Shown in pieces: positions 44,414 through 53,850 of a stretch of DNA of 64,000 nt. The translations under genes and the position numbers were made by a program. Where the stretch lies: positions 186,001-250,000 of the forward strand of contig CAVUKI010000009.1 in the NCBI GenBank assembly GCA_963741995.1. The letters run 5' to 3'. Numbering within the stretch: position 1 is the stretch's first letter; each line of letters begins with the position of its first letter. This DNA comes from Bog-473 sp963741995. Its GTDB lineage: Bacteria; Actinomycetota; Acidimicrobiia; Acidimicrobiales; RAAP-2. The notes under the pieces are model-generated. The model saw only the letters and a program-made list of their open reading frames with translations. It did no database searches and was not told the DNA's origin.

Positions 44414-44610
44414 TGGATCTCCGTTTCCCCGGAAATATGCGGAAGTTCAGCGGCGAGAGACAGCGCGTGTGGCCGAAAGTCTCGCATGCGCAGGTTGAGA
44501 GAGCCGAGGATGCAGCTCGGCCCTTCTACAGCGTCGGACTTCCGAGCCCTCAGCGGGTGGACGCTCCCGTCGAGCAATGCGACCAGTGCCGTCCGGCCGG
44601 GGCGGTCAGC

Positions 44611-46413
44611 TCAGGTGTGAAACTCGAGTCCGTCGAACGTGCCGGCGTCCCTCCAATCGCCCAGGAGATCGAAGAAGGGCATCGGGCCTCTGCCGTAGGA
44701 ACTGCCGATGAATCCGCCGGCGGCGGGCTGACCCTCGTTGTTGTAGTAGCCGGGAGTGCACTGTTGCTGGAAGGTGCGGATATCCCGTGCTGACTCGGCC
44801 AGCTGCACGAGCCACTGCTCCTCGGCGTCACGGGTGGCTTCCACCGTCGCCACCTCGTGCTCGACGGCATGGCGCAGTACGTGGCACAGGTGCCCGCTGG
44901 CCTCCTCGAGCAGATGGGGGTAGTTCACGGTGAAGCCACCCTGGGTGTGACCTAAGACGAACATGTTGGGAAAGCCGTGCACATGCATCCCGTGCAGGGA
45001 CCGGATTCCGTCCTGCCAGTGCTCGGACAGGCTGAACCCGCGTGAGCCGATCACGTCGTAGCCGGCCCGCCGCGTGTAGTCGGTCCCCACTTCGAAACCG
45101 GTGGCGTAAATCAGGCAGTCGAGCTTGTACTCGCGCTCGCCGACGACAACACCGTCGCTCGTGATGGCGTCGACGCCGCGCCCGTCAGTGTTCACCAGTG
45201 CGACGTTCGGGCGGTTGAAGGCCTGGAGGTACTCGTCGTGGAAGCAGGGCCGCTTGCAGAACTGCCGATACCAGGGCTTGAGGGCTTCGGCGGTCGCCGG
45301 GTTCGTGACGATGTCGTCCACCCGCGCCCGGATCTGCTCCATCTTCTCGAAGTCGGCCAGCTCCATCACGCTCGCCAAGTCCCGGCCGGGCCCCGCCGAT
45401 TGGTCGCGCAGTCTGTTGACCAGCCTGCCGAGGATGTCCGTCCAGCCGTCGTTGACGAGATCCCGCTCGGCGAAGCCGCCGGAAGTCAACAGCGTGAAGT
45501 TCTCCATCCTCTCCCTCTGCCATCCGGGCTCGAGGGCGGCGGCCCAAGACGGATCCGTCGGCCGGTTCGCCCGCACGTCAATGGAGGACGGTGTGCGCTG
45601 GAAGACCATCAGCTCACGGGCCGAAGCGGCTACATGGGGAATCACCTGCACGGCAGTGGCGCCGGTTCCGATGATGCCGACGCGCTTGTCGGCCAGGCCG
45701 TCCAGCCCGCCGTTCGAGTCACCTCCGGTGTACGCGTAGTCCCACCGGCTGGTGTGAAAGGCGTGACCCAGGAACCCGTCGATCCCCGGGATGCCCGGGA
45801 GCTTGGGCCGGTGGAGGGGGCCGTTGCCCATCACGAGGAATCGAGCCGATATCCGGTCGCCCCGATTGGTCAGAATCCTCCAGCGCAGGCGGGCGTCGTC
45901 CCACACAATGGCGGTGACCTCGGTGGACAGGCACGAGTGCTCGTACAGATTGAAGTGCCGGGCGATGCGGTGGCAGTGCTCCAGGATCTCCGGAGCGCGG
46001 GCGTACTTTTCGCTGGGAACGTACGAGGTCTCTTCCAGGAGAGGGAGATACACGTAGGACTCGACGTCACACTGCGCTCCCGGATAGCGGTTCCAATACC
46101 AGGTGCCGCCGAAGTCACCACCCTTTTCCATGATGCGAAAGTCGTCGATGCCCGCCTCGGTGAGCCGAGCGCCCGTGATCAGCCCGGCGAAGCCGCCTCC
46201 GATGATCGCGACGGTGATGTCGTCGAGCAGTGGGGGGCGGTCGACCGGCTCCGTGTAGGGGTCGTGCACGAAGTCGGCGAATTGTCCCGCTATCTCGACG
46301 TATTGGGCGTTCCCGTCTTGGCGGATCCGCTTGTCGCGTTCGAGCAGGTATTTCTCGCGCAACGCGTCCGGGTCGAAGTCCGGGGCCGACGTCGTCGTGT
46401 CGGCGTCGCTCAC
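44611..46413 (-). CDS. Baeyer-Villiger-type flavin monooxygenase
   Basis: 600 residues from GTG 46413. Two Rossmann motifs (IIGGGFAGLITGARL and IIGTGATAVQVIPHV) flank the class fingerprint FLGHAFHTSRWDY (FxGxxxHxxxWD). EKGGDFGGTWYWNRYPGAQC is typical of the cyclohexanone monooxygenase branch. It uses NADPH and O2 to convert ketones to esters or lactones. The long C-terminus with TPGYYNNEGQ and SYGRGPMPFF is also family-typical. Upstream in-frame sequence lacks a ribosome site, hence the GTG choice. Confidence 0.9.
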   Translation of the reverse strand: MSDADTTTSAPDFDPDALREKYLLERDKRIRQDGNAQYVEIAGQFADFVHDPYTEPVDRPPLLDDITVAIIGGGFAGLITGARLTEAGIDDFRIMEKGGDFGGTWYWNRYPGAQCDVESYVYLPLLEETSYVPSEKYARAPEILEHCHRIARHFNLYEHSCLSTEVTAIVWDDARLRWRILTNRGDRISARFLVMGNGPLHRPKLPGIPGIDGFLGHAFHTSRWDYAYTGGDSNGGLDGLADKRVGIIGTGATAVQVIPHVAASARELMVFQRTPSSIDVRANRPTDPSWAAALEPGWQRERMENFTLLTSGGFAERDLVNDGWTDILGRLVNRLRDQSAGPGRDLASVMELADFEKMEQIRARVDDIVTNPATAEALKPWYRQFCKRPCFHDEYLQAFNRPNVALVNTDGRGVDAITSDGVVVGEREYKLDCLIYATGFEVGTDYTRRAGYDVIGSRGFSLSEHWQDGIRSLHGMHVHGFPNMFVLGHTQGGFTVNYPHLLEEASGHLCHVLRHAVEHEVATVEATRDAEEQWLVQLAESARDIRTFQQQCTPGYYNNEGQPAAGGFIGSSYGRGPMPFFDLLGDWRDAGTFDGLEFHT

Positions 46414-46534
46414 TCCCGGGAGCCCCTGCGGCCAGCGCGCATATGCATCAGTCTCTCTTCTCCTCGGCGACGCAGCGTAGCCCCGTACCGACGCGGTCAG
46501 AGAGGTGAGACTGATCAGTCCCGACAGACGATCG

Positions 46535-48046
46535 CTAGCCTTGATCGCCTGCGCCATCCCCCCGGCCGTGGCCGTGGAAGAACGGCACGTGGAATCGCTG
46601 CGAAGGCGCGGTGACCGTGGTCGTCACGGTCGCACCCGTCGGCTGCAGGACACTGACCACGTCCTGGTATTGCCCCGACGTGATGCCACCCCCGTCGAGC
46701 AGCACCGCTGCGAGGGAGAGCGCCTCCTGGGCCGAGGACTGCTGAGCGGCGCCGGGCGATTGGGCGGCCGTCGCCAGCAGGGCGCTGGCCAGAACCCCGT
46801 CTCCGGGGAGCCCCCCGTTCGCAAGGGTCGTGGCCAGGCTCGCGATGGCGGAGCTCTCGGCATCGGTGGTCGGTGTCGGATCGGGATGGGTCACGGCCTG
46901 GGTCTTCGGGCGCGCCGCGTGGTGGGCCGCGACGGGCGCGGCCGGCCCTGTCGGCCGAGTGTCCTTTTCGTACAGCACGAGGAGCACGGCAGCGAGGGCC
47001 ACCACCACGGCGACGGCGCCCAGGGCGAGGCGTCGTCGGCGGACCCGGGGCGCGCGTCGCGTTGACGCGCCGGCGTGAGGATGACGGTGCCTGCCGCCGT
47101 CCTGAGCGGCACCGTGGCGGTTGTCGGGGGCGGCCCCGGTGCGCGTCGTGGATCGGTTCCGGTGGAGGTGTTCCGCAACGAGCGCAGCATTTCGTCGGCT
47201 GTCGTGAAGCGGGTCCGCGGATCCGCGGCCAGCGAGCGTCGGGCCACGTCGCGGAAGGGCGGCGGAAGCGCCTCCGCCTGGACCGTCCCGGGGCCCAGGC
47301 GTTGTCCCGTCAGGGATTCCACCATGACTGCGCCGACCGAGTACAGGTCGGACTGGACGGTAGCCGGGTGGGCCGATGTTCGTTCGGGGGCCAGATAGCC
47401 GGGCGTGCCCAGAACCACCCCGGTCATGGTCATGTCGTCGGTCAGCGGGGACCGATCGGTCTGGATGTCGAAGCTCTTGGCGATTCCGAAATCGGAGATC
47501 TTCGTGTGCCCGTCCCGTTGCAGGAGAATGTTGCTGGGCTTGATGTCGCGGTGCAGCACTCCGCGCGAGTGGGCGGCACTCGAGCGCGGCGAGGGTCTCG
47601 GCCATGACCAGCATGACGCGTCCTGCCGACAGCGGCCCCCGGGCGATGATCTCGTCGCGCAGCGTGGTCCCGGGGAGACGTTCCATCACGAGATACGACG
47701 ACGCAGTGTCCTCGCCGAAGTCCAGCACGGCGACGATGTGAGGATGGATCAGCCGTGCCGCGATCAGTGCCTCTTGCTGAAACCTCTCGCGCATACCCGG
47801 AAGGGCCCGGGTTTCGGCCCGGAGGATCTTCACCGCCGCCCGGCGTTCGAGGCGCTCGTCGAACGCATCGAACACTCGGGCCATGCCGCCCTCGCCCAGC
47901 AGGCCTTCGATGCGGTACCGGCCGCCGATCAGCGGCGCCGTGCGCGTCTCCACCCGGGGTTGTATACCCGCAGAGCCGGGTCCGTAGTCGTGCTCCGGAC
48001 TGATCCGCGCCCGGGGAGTCGACCCTCGGCGTGGGTCCCGCGACAC
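46535..48046 (-). pseudogene. Transmembrane Ser/Thr protein kinase, two compensating frameshifts
   Basis: The N-lobe is intact: YRIEGLLGEGGMARVFDAFD, AVKIL lysine, YLVMERLPGTTLRDEI. Near 47578 the frame shifts, and the catalytic loop LHRDIKPSNILL, SDFGIAKSF and GTPGYLAPE lie in the second frame. It returns near 47075 for a TM segment (LALGAVAVVVALAAVLLVLY) and an extracellular Ala/Thr-rich tail. One extra C in GAGTGCCGCCC explains the first break. A PknB-like Hanks kinase is the evident ancestor. In an otherwise core region the paired indels may be assembly errors. Confidence 0.8.
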
Positions 48047-48061
48047 TGGGGTGTCGCCTGG

Positions 48062-48994
48062 TCAGCCTGCGAGCGCGGCCATCTCGCCCATCAGGGTCAG
48101 CGCGTCAGAAGGCGACTGGTCGCCGAAGTCGCGGTAGAGGGCGTGCACGTTGGCCACGACCCGCTCGGCCTCGCTCCACCCCGCATAAGGGCCCAGATCG
48201 ATGTCACGGGCCGCGTCCAGCGGCGTCAGCCCGGCGTCGAAGCGCGTCCTGGCTTCACCGGTCAAGAGCTCGAAGTAACCCTTCAGCTCTACGAGCGCCG
48301 CGGGCATGGCCAGTGGACCGTGCCCCGGGACGAGGACGGTCGGCTGCAGGGCGAGGACTCGGTCACAGGCCGCGATCCAGCTGGCCACCGGACCGGCCCA
48401 CACAATCGGGTGGCCCCCGTGGAAGAGGATGTCTCCCGTGAACACGATGCCCTCATCGGGCAGATGGACCACGGCATCGCCTGCCGTGTGGGCCGGGCCG
48501 ACCTGGAGCAGCGAGACCGTGCGGCCGCCGACCTGCAGGTCGAGTTGGTGCTCGAAGGTCCTGGTGGGCACCACGAGCGGGACGTCCTCGAAGGAGAACG
48601 GGGAGAAGATCTTCCGTACGAACCGGCCGGCGGCACCGAGCGAGTCCGCCGAACGCACCATGGCGGCCAGGGTGGAGGGCGGCAGCTCCAGCATCTCTTC
48701 GGCGCAGCGCGCCGTTGCGATGATCTCCGAATCGCCTAGCAGCGCGTTGCCGTAACAATGATCGCCGTTGGCGTGCGTGTTGACCACCGTGGCGATCCGG
48801 TCGGCGGCCCGAGTCGTGGCGCGCATCTGTTCGAGCATCTCGGCGGTGAGGCGAAGATCGAACAACGTGTCCACCAGGAGGGAGCTGTCGTCCCCGGCGA
48901 TCAGCCCGGCGTTGGACCACCCCCAGCCGCCGTCAGGCTGGAGGTAGGCCCAGATCCCATCGGCTATCTCGTGCAGGCCCTTGGTGTAGCCCAT
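48062..48994 (-). CDS. MBL-fold metallo-hydrolase
   Basis: 310 residues with VNTHANGDHCYG (a THxNGDH variant of HxHxDH), PAHTAGDAVVHLPDEGIVFTGD supplying the next ligands, and VLVPGHGPL. The pattern resembles the quinoprotein-relay/SoxH-like MBL branch. Substrate unknown. It lies 15 bp beyond the kinase start region on the same strand. Confidence 0.87.
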   Translation of the reverse strand: MGYTKGLHEIADGIWAYLQPDGGWGWSNAGLIAGDDSSLLVDTLFDLRLTAEMLEQMRATTRAADRIATVVNTHANGDHCYGNALLGDSEIIATARCAEEMLELPPSTLAAMVRSADSLGAAGRFVRKIFSPFSFEDVPLVVPTRTFEHQLDLQVGGRTVSLLQVGPAHTAGDAVVHLPDEGIVFTGDILFHGGHPIVWAGPVASWIAACDRVLALQPTVLVPGHGPLAMPAALVELKGYFELLTGEARTRFDAGLTPLDAARDIDLGPYAGWSEAERVVANVHALYRDFGDQSPSDALTLMGEMAALAG

Positions 48995-49015
48995 CGCGCT
49001 GGGAAAGGAGACGGG

Positions 49016-50545
49016 CTAGTAGACCCAGACCGTCGTGCCGGTGGGGTCGATGTTGGCCGCCCAGACCCAGTCGATGGCCTCGTTGCTGATGCGCGCGCAG
49101 CCGTGTGACACCGGTTCGGGGGGCACGGAGTCGTCGCCGTGAATGGCATAGCCCTGGTAGAAGAACCGCGGCCGGAACAGAGTGCCGAGGGAGTCGGTGA
49201 CGGTCCCGTCGACCACTCGGAAGGTGCTGAACATCCCGGTAGGAGTGATGGCCACGTTGGTGGATCCATCTTGGGTGTAGGTGTAGCCACCACCGGTCGA
49301 CGTGTTGAGTGTCCAGAGCAGATGGTTGTTGTTGACGACCATGATCAGGTCGTCCTCGAGGTCGATCTGGATCTCGTAGCCCGACTCTGCCCGCGGCTGG
49401 GGGACGACCCCGGCCTGCAGCGCAGCCCAGGTGGTCGGACCGACGACGCCGTCGCGGGGAAGGTTGGCCGCCTTCTGCAAGGCCCAGACCGCCTGCTGGG
49501 TGCTGTCGTCGAACGTTCCGTTCGTGGTGTCGACCCAGTAGCCGAGGGTGTACAGCTGCGTCTGCAGGGAGACCACGGCCGATCCACTCGAACCCAGCTG
49601 CACGGTGGGCGGAAGTGGCGGCGGCGATGTGGGCAGGAGCCAGTAGCCCTGGCCGGAAGGCGTGGCCGCGATGGCGCGAATCGGGTTGCTGTTCGCCTGT
49701 CCGCCCATTGAGCCGAGGAACGGGGCGCCGAAGTTGAAGATGCCGCCGTCCTTGGCGGCCAGCCAGTATCCGCTCGCCGTGCCGGCCATTCCGACGATGG
49801 GGGCGTTGAGTGGCGTGCCTCCCATGGAGCCGAGGAACGGTGCGCTGCCGTAGTTGAAGATGCCGCCGTCGGAGGCCACCAGCCAGTAGCCGTTGCCACC
49901 CGGGGCCGCTGCCATGCCGACGACTGGCTGGTTGAGGTGGATCGAACCGGTGGAGCCGTAGAACTGTGCGTCGCCATAGGAGAAGATGCCGCCGTCGGCC
50001 GCGACCAGCCAGTAGCCGCCGCCGTCAGGCGTGGCGGCCATGCCGACGATGGGCTGGTTCAGCTGCATCGACCCGGTTGAACCGTAGAAGTGCGCGTCGC
50101 CATAGGAGAAGATGCCGCCGTCGGAGGCGACGAGCCAGTAGCCACCACCGTCAGGAGTGGCGGCCATGCCGACGACCGGCTTGTTGAGCGTGATGCCACC
50201 GGCTGAGCCCAAGAATGCCGCGTCGCCGTAGTTGAAGATGCCGCCGTCGGAGGCGACGATCCAGTACCCCTGCCCGTCGTGTGTCGAAGCCATGCCGACC
50301 GGCGGCGCGTTCAGGGTCAGTCCGCCGGCGGGGCCGAAGAAGCCGGCATCGCCGAAGTTCACGGGCTGGGCGACATTGTCGGGGTAGGTGGCGGCCGAAG
50401 CAGTGCCGGGGGTCACCGCCAGGAGGGCCGGGACCAGCGTGATGCAGCCGACCAGCGCCGCCACCAGCGAACGCCCCCGCTTCTTTCGCAGGTCGGGGGA
50501 TCCGTTGTTGCTCGGCTGGCGGGCGGCGGTGGTGTGGGCCGGCAT
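49016..50545 (-). CDS. Secreted L,D-transpeptidase with six WxVAxDGGIF repeats
   Basis: 509 residues from ATG 50545 (AAGGAG eight bases upstream). A signal peptide (SLVAALVGCITLVPALLAVT) precedes six repeats of about 42 residues (GYWLVASDGGIFNYGDAAFL, LNKPVVGMAATPDG), which probably fold as a beta-propeller. Then come a Pro-rich hinge, a PG_binding_1 domain (GSAVVSLQTQLYTLGYWVDT) and a YkuD domain with His469 and SHGC Cys483. It should cross-link peptidoglycan. The repeats may bind a wall or surface partner. Confidence 0.88.
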   Translation of the reverse strand: MPAHTTAARQPSNNGSPDLRKKRGRSLVAALVGCITLVPALLAVTPGTASAATYPDNVAQPVNFGDAGFFGPAGGLTLNAPPVGMASTHDGQGYWIVASDGGIFNYGDAAFLGSAGGITLNKPVVGMAATPDGGGYWLVASDGGIFSYGDAHFYGSTGSMQLNQPIVGMAATPDGGGYWLVAADGGIFSYGDAQFYGSTGSIHLNQPVVGMAAAPGGNGYWLVASDGGIFNYGSAPFLGSMGGTPLNAPIVGMAGTASGYWLAAKDGGIFNFGAPFLGSMGGQANSNPIRAIAATPSGQGYWLLPTSPPPLPPTVQLGSSGSAVVSLQTQLYTLGYWVDTTNGTFDDSTQQAVWALQKAANLPRDGVVGPTTWAALQAGVVPQPRAESGYEIQIDLEDDLIMVVNNNHLLWTLNTSTGGGYTYTQDGSTNVAITPTGMFSTFRVVDGTVTDSLGTLFRPRFFYQGYAIHGDDSVPPEPVSHGCARISNEAIDWVWAANIDPTGTTVWVY

Positions 50546-50785
50546 CGTGGCTCCTTGGGGTCGGCTCCGGATGTGTGCCAATCGCGTCGGGTGCACCGAG
50601 TGGGTGCCGTCCGCACAGGCCTTGGTCTGGTCGAAGGTGTCGGTGAACTGTAATGCCACTCCTCGCTGGTCACATAGCCGGTGGGAGGAGTGCCGGCGAG
50701 ATTCTCGATGGTCGAGCGGACGATGGGATCGGGGTCCGTCCCGGTGGCGATTTTCCCTGGTCCTGGTGCGGGCCGGGTGACCCGG

Positions 50786-51274
50786 TCAGCCAGCTCGCTC
50801 GTAACGGACGACGTCCTCGAGCTCCCCGCTCTCGACGTCGTAGACCAACCCGGCGATGACCTGCAGCCGAGCCAGGTAGGAGGTCGCCGCCAGGAGCTCG
50901 ACGTCTTCGCGGAGCGCGGCGGCGTGGTCGTCGATCGGCAAGAACCCCAGGTCGGCACCGGTCAGCTCCCGCAGCTGGTCGTCACTCACCCCGACGAGAC
51001 CACACTTGGTGTGTTGCATCACCACGGCCGTGTCCACTCCGAGAACGCCGCTCGAGAGGGCGAGGCTGCGGAGGACGTCCTCGGTGACGCGGCCCCCTGC
51101 GTTGCGGATCACGTGCGCCTCGCCGAGGTGCAGGCCCAGCACGGCAAAGACGTCGATCCGGGCGTCCATGCACGTGACGACGGCGAGGTGACGTCCGGGC
51201 CGCGGGTCGGCGACGTTGGCGCGTGCGGCGGAATAGGCGTGGTTGGCGTCGAGGAGGTCGGAGATCCGTGTCAT
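50786..51274 (-). CDS. Beta-class carbonic anhydrase
   Basis: 162 residues. Zinc ligands Cys35 (VTCMDARIDV, with Asp37/Arg39 dyad), His88 and Cys91 (MQHTKCGL). The short form is typical of actinobacterial beta-CAs. It hydrates CO2 reversibly, probably in the cytoplasm. A 127-bp plus-direction gap separates it from the transpeptidase; a short frame there could not be supported. Confidence 0.92.
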   Translation of the reverse strand: MTRISDLLDANHAYSAARANVADPRPGRHLAVVTCMDARIDVFAVLGLHLGEAHVIRNAGGRVTEDVLRSLALSSGVLGVDTAVVMQHTKCGLVGVSDDQLRELTGADLGFLPIDDHAAALREDVELLAATSYLARLQVIAGLVYDVESGELEDVVRYERAG

Positions 51275-51316
51275 GCGTCGCTGGACCGTAACAGCACGCG
51301 TGCCTGTCGTCAGGCG

Positions 51317-52372
51317 TCAGGCGGGGACGCCGAAGCCCTGGCCGCGGTGCTGGTCGAGCGTGGGGACGGGACGTGCCGCGCCGGGGACGGGCAGCCGGAT
51401 CGGGAATCTGGGGAACGGCGCTGCGGCCAGCATCCCCTGCCGGTCGAGCACCGGGGCGACCGGCAGGCCGGCGGCGACCAGGCGGGCCACCAGATCGTCA
51501 CGGGTCTGGGCCTCTATGGTCTGGGCGACGACGCGTTGCAGCTCGGTACCCCGCCGGCAACGTTCGTCGAAGCCGAGGTCGGCTAGTGCGCCGAGGGCGA
51601 GCTCCTCGCACAGGCTCGCCCAGAAGTGCTGTTCGCTGACGACACCGAGCGCCACTTGCCCACCGTCGGCCGTCGCAAAAAGTCCGTACCCCGGCGTGGG
51701 TGCGGACGGGGCGTCGAAGTCCGACCCGTCCGCCGGCCCGGCTCCCGCGGGCCCGGTCCAGGTGGACAGCACATCGGTCATGGAGACATCGATGTAGGCG
51801 CCCTCGCCGCTGGTCATGCGGCCCAGGACGGCAGCGCAGATCCCGAACGCTGCGGTCAGCCCGGCGGCCAGGTCCGCCGTCGGGAGCGGTGGGATGCTCC
51901 GGGCCGTACCGCCCTCGGGCGTCAATGCCCCCGACCACGCCTGGTAGTTCACATCGTGGCCGGGCAACAGAGAGCGCGGGTCATGTTGCCCGTAGCCCGA
52001 AATGGAGCAATAGACGACGCCGGGGTTGAGCACCCGCACGGCCGCTTCATCGAGCCCCAGCCGGGCCAGCACCCCGGGGCGGAATCCCTCGACGAGCACG
52101 TCGGCCTGTGTGGCCAGCTCCATTGACCTGGCGCGTGCGGTCGTCTCCTTGAGGTCGAGCTCCACGCTCCGCTTGCCTTCATTGATCGCGGCGAAGAGAC
52201 CGGCATAGTGGCGCATCGGATCCCCGCCCGGAGGCTCGACCTTCAAGACGTCGGCACCCAGGGGTACCAGCAACGACGTCGCGTACGGACCCGGGCGCCA
52301 GATGCTCAGGTCGAGTACCCGGAGTCCGGAGAGGAACGCCGCCGTCACTGCCATCGGGCCTGAGTCTTGCAT
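51317..52372 (-). CDS. CaiB/BaiF-family (class III) CoA-transferase
   Basis: 351 residues. GLRVLDLSIWRPGPYATSLL, GADVLKVEPPGGDP, NEGKRSVELDLK and a catalytic Asp in LLPGHDVNYQAWSG identify the family. Family members move CoA between acyl groups, or act as alpha-methylacyl-CoA racemase-like enzymes. The substrate is unknown; acyl-CoA dehydrogenase and P450 genes nearby suggest lipid or sterol catabolism. The start may be MQDSG (52372) or MAVTA (52354). Confidence 0.88.
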   Translation of the reverse strand: MQDSGPMAVTAAFLSGLRVLDLSIWRPGPYATSLLVPLGADVLKVEPPGGDPMRHYAGLFAAINEGKRSVELDLKETTARARSMELATQADVLVEGFRPGVLARLGLDEAAVRVLNPGVVYCSISGYGQHDPRSLLPGHDVNYQAWSGALTPEGGTARSIPPLPTADLAAGLTAAFGICAAVLGRMTSGEGAYIDVSMTDVLSTWTGPAGAGPADGSDFDAPSAPTPGYGLFATADGGQVALGVVSEQHFWASLCEELALGALADLGFDERCRRGTELQRVVAQTIEAQTRDDLVARLVAAGLPVAPVLDRQGMLAAAPFPRFPIRLPVPGAARPVPTLDQHRGQGFGVPA

Positions 52373-52395
52373 CGGGCGGCGGGTAGCCTCACGGG

Positions 52396-53034
52396 GTGCT
52401 GGGTTTCTTCTCGTTCACCGAGGTGACCGATCCTTCCGCTCACGAGGCCTATAACGCCTGGCATCAGCTCGACCACCTTCCCGAGCAGTTCACCATCGAG
52501 GGCATCAACTTCGGCCGGCGCTGGGTGCGGTCACCCCGCTGCCGCGCCGCCGAGTCGGCGACGGGCAGTCTCCTCGATGGGTTCCACTACATGACGCTCT
52601 ACTTCCTCCGCGACGAGGACGTGGTGCCCGAGTTCTTCGCGTTGGCGGAGCGTCTCTACGCGGAAGACCGCTTCTTCCGGGCTCGCCGCGCCCTGTTGTC
52701 AGGGCCCTTTCCCGTGGTCGGCCGCTGGGCCGCTCCCCGGGTGGCGGTCTCGGCCGAGGCGGTCCCGTTCCGGCCGGCCGAAGGAGTCCACGTCGTGGTA
52801 GGTCCGCCCGTCGACGGGAAGGAGCTGGTGCGTCACCGCGGGGTGGCCGGTGCCTGGCAATTCGCCGATACCGAGCACGATCGGACCATCACGGTCGCCT
52901 TCGTCGACGGCGACCTCTGGCAGGCCTCTGCCGCCCTCGGAACGGCCGGCGGGGAGTCTCCCGAATGGGCCGGGCCCCTTGAGCGAGTTGATGCCTTCCG
53001 CTGGGATTGGTTCGCTACGCTGACGCCTCAATGA
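52396..53034 (+). CDS. Hypothetical protein, possible dimeric alpha/beta-barrel (EthD-like)
   Basis: 212 residues from GTG 52396. The N-terminal AHEAYNAWHQLDHLPEQFTI then EGINFGRRWVRSP resembles the EYNRWYDEEHLPE...PGFxxARR pattern of EthD/stress-response barrels. The C-terminal half may be a second barrel. No catalytic motif seen. It overlaps the next gene by 4 bp and is divergent from the CoA-transferase. Confidence 0.6.
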   Translation: MLGFFSFTEVTDPSAHEAYNAWHQLDHLPEQFTIEGINFGRRWVRSPRCRAAESATGSLLDGFHYMTLYFLRDEDVVPEFFALAERLYAEDRFFRARRALLSGPFPVVGRWAAPRVAVSAEAVPFRPAEGVHVVVGPPVDGKELVRHRGVAGAWQFADTEHDRTITVAFVDGDLWQASAALGTAGGESPEWAGPLERVDAFRWDWFATLTPQ

Positions 53035-53846
53035 CCAGTCAAAGCAAGTCGAAGGCCCAGCGTAGGGCCGAGAATCAGCGCAACGCGGCCCAGAAGCGCG
53101 CCGCCGAGCTTCGGCAGAAGCGGCTTCGCCTCGGTGTCCGCGTCGGGGGCGCCATCGTGGTGATCGCTCTCGTCGTCGTCCTCATCACGCAGTTGACCGG
53201 GGGCGGCTCGGCCAACGTCCCGCCGCAGTTCAAGAACCCCCATGTTCCCGTCGAGGCGATCCCGGCCTCCATGTCCTCCACCTGGGTGCAGCCGCCGAAG
53301 GGCACGCCAGGCCCCGAGACGGTGCCGCTTACGACCGGGCCGAAGCTGGCCACGCTGCTCAACGCGGCCACCGGTCAGACGATCGACGGCGTCCAGTGCC
53401 AGGCCGGCGAGCAAGTGACGGTCCACGTTCACTCCCACCTCACGATCTTCGTGGACGGCAAGGCCCGGGTGATCCCCTACGGCGTCGGCGTTCCCGGCTT
53501 CCAGGCTGTCGAGACCTCTGCCGGGCCCTTCGTCGAGACGGGGAGCTGCTTCTACTGGCTGCACGTGCACGCCGACGACGGGATCATCCACATCGAGTCG
53601 CCCAGCACGACCACGAGCTTCACCTTGGGGCAGTTCTTCGCCGAATGGGGCGTGCCGCTCAGCACGACGCAGGTCGGGCCCGCCACCGGGAAGGTGACCG
53701 TCTTCTTCACCTCACCGGGCAAGAAGGCCGGGATCTACACCGGCAACCCCAACAACCTCCCACTGGGCGACCACTACCAGATCCAGCTCGACGTGGGCAC
53801 GCCGATCGTGGCTCCCGTCCAAGTGACCAATTGGGGCGGGCTGTAG
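53031..53846 (+). CDS. Membrane-anchored protein with His-rich motifs, function unknown
   Basis: 271 residues from ATG 53031. A long basic coiled N-terminus (KAQRRAENQRNAAQKRAAEL) leads to one TM segment (VGGAIVVIALVVVLITQLTG) and an exported domain. That domain has VTVHVHSHLTIFVDGKARVI and CFYWLHVHADDGIIHIESPS, two clusters of alternating His on beta strands that could bind a metal such as copper. Two Cys (VQCQAG, GSCFYW) flank them. I do not recognise a named family. It is co-translated with the preceding gene and followed 4 bp later by a flavoprotein. Confidence 0.7.
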   Translation: MTSQSKSKAQRRAENQRNAAQKRAAELRQKRLRLGVRVGGAIVVIALVVVLITQLTGGGSANVPPQFKNPHVPVEAIPASMSSTWVQPPKGTPGPETVPLTTGPKLATLLNAATGQTIDGVQCQAGEQVTVHVHSHLTIFVDGKARVIPYGVGVPGFQAVETSAGPFVETGSCFYWLHVHADDGIIHIESPSTTTSFTLGQFFAEWGVPLSTTQVGPATGKVTVFFTSPGKKAGIYTGNPNNLPLGDHYQIQLDVGTPIVAPVQVTNWGGL

Positions 53847-53850
53847 ATCG

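Noticed and set aside
49630..50330. Periodic repeats considered as non-coding tandem DNA
   Set aside because: Period is about 126 bp and translates to 42-residue protein repeats in an intact transpeptidase gene.
50660..50785. Short minus-strand frame (GKIATGTDPDPIVRSTIENL) between carbonic anhydrase and transpeptidase
   Set aside because: It looks protein-like but has no start codon in frame after the carbonic anhydrase stop, and no family match.
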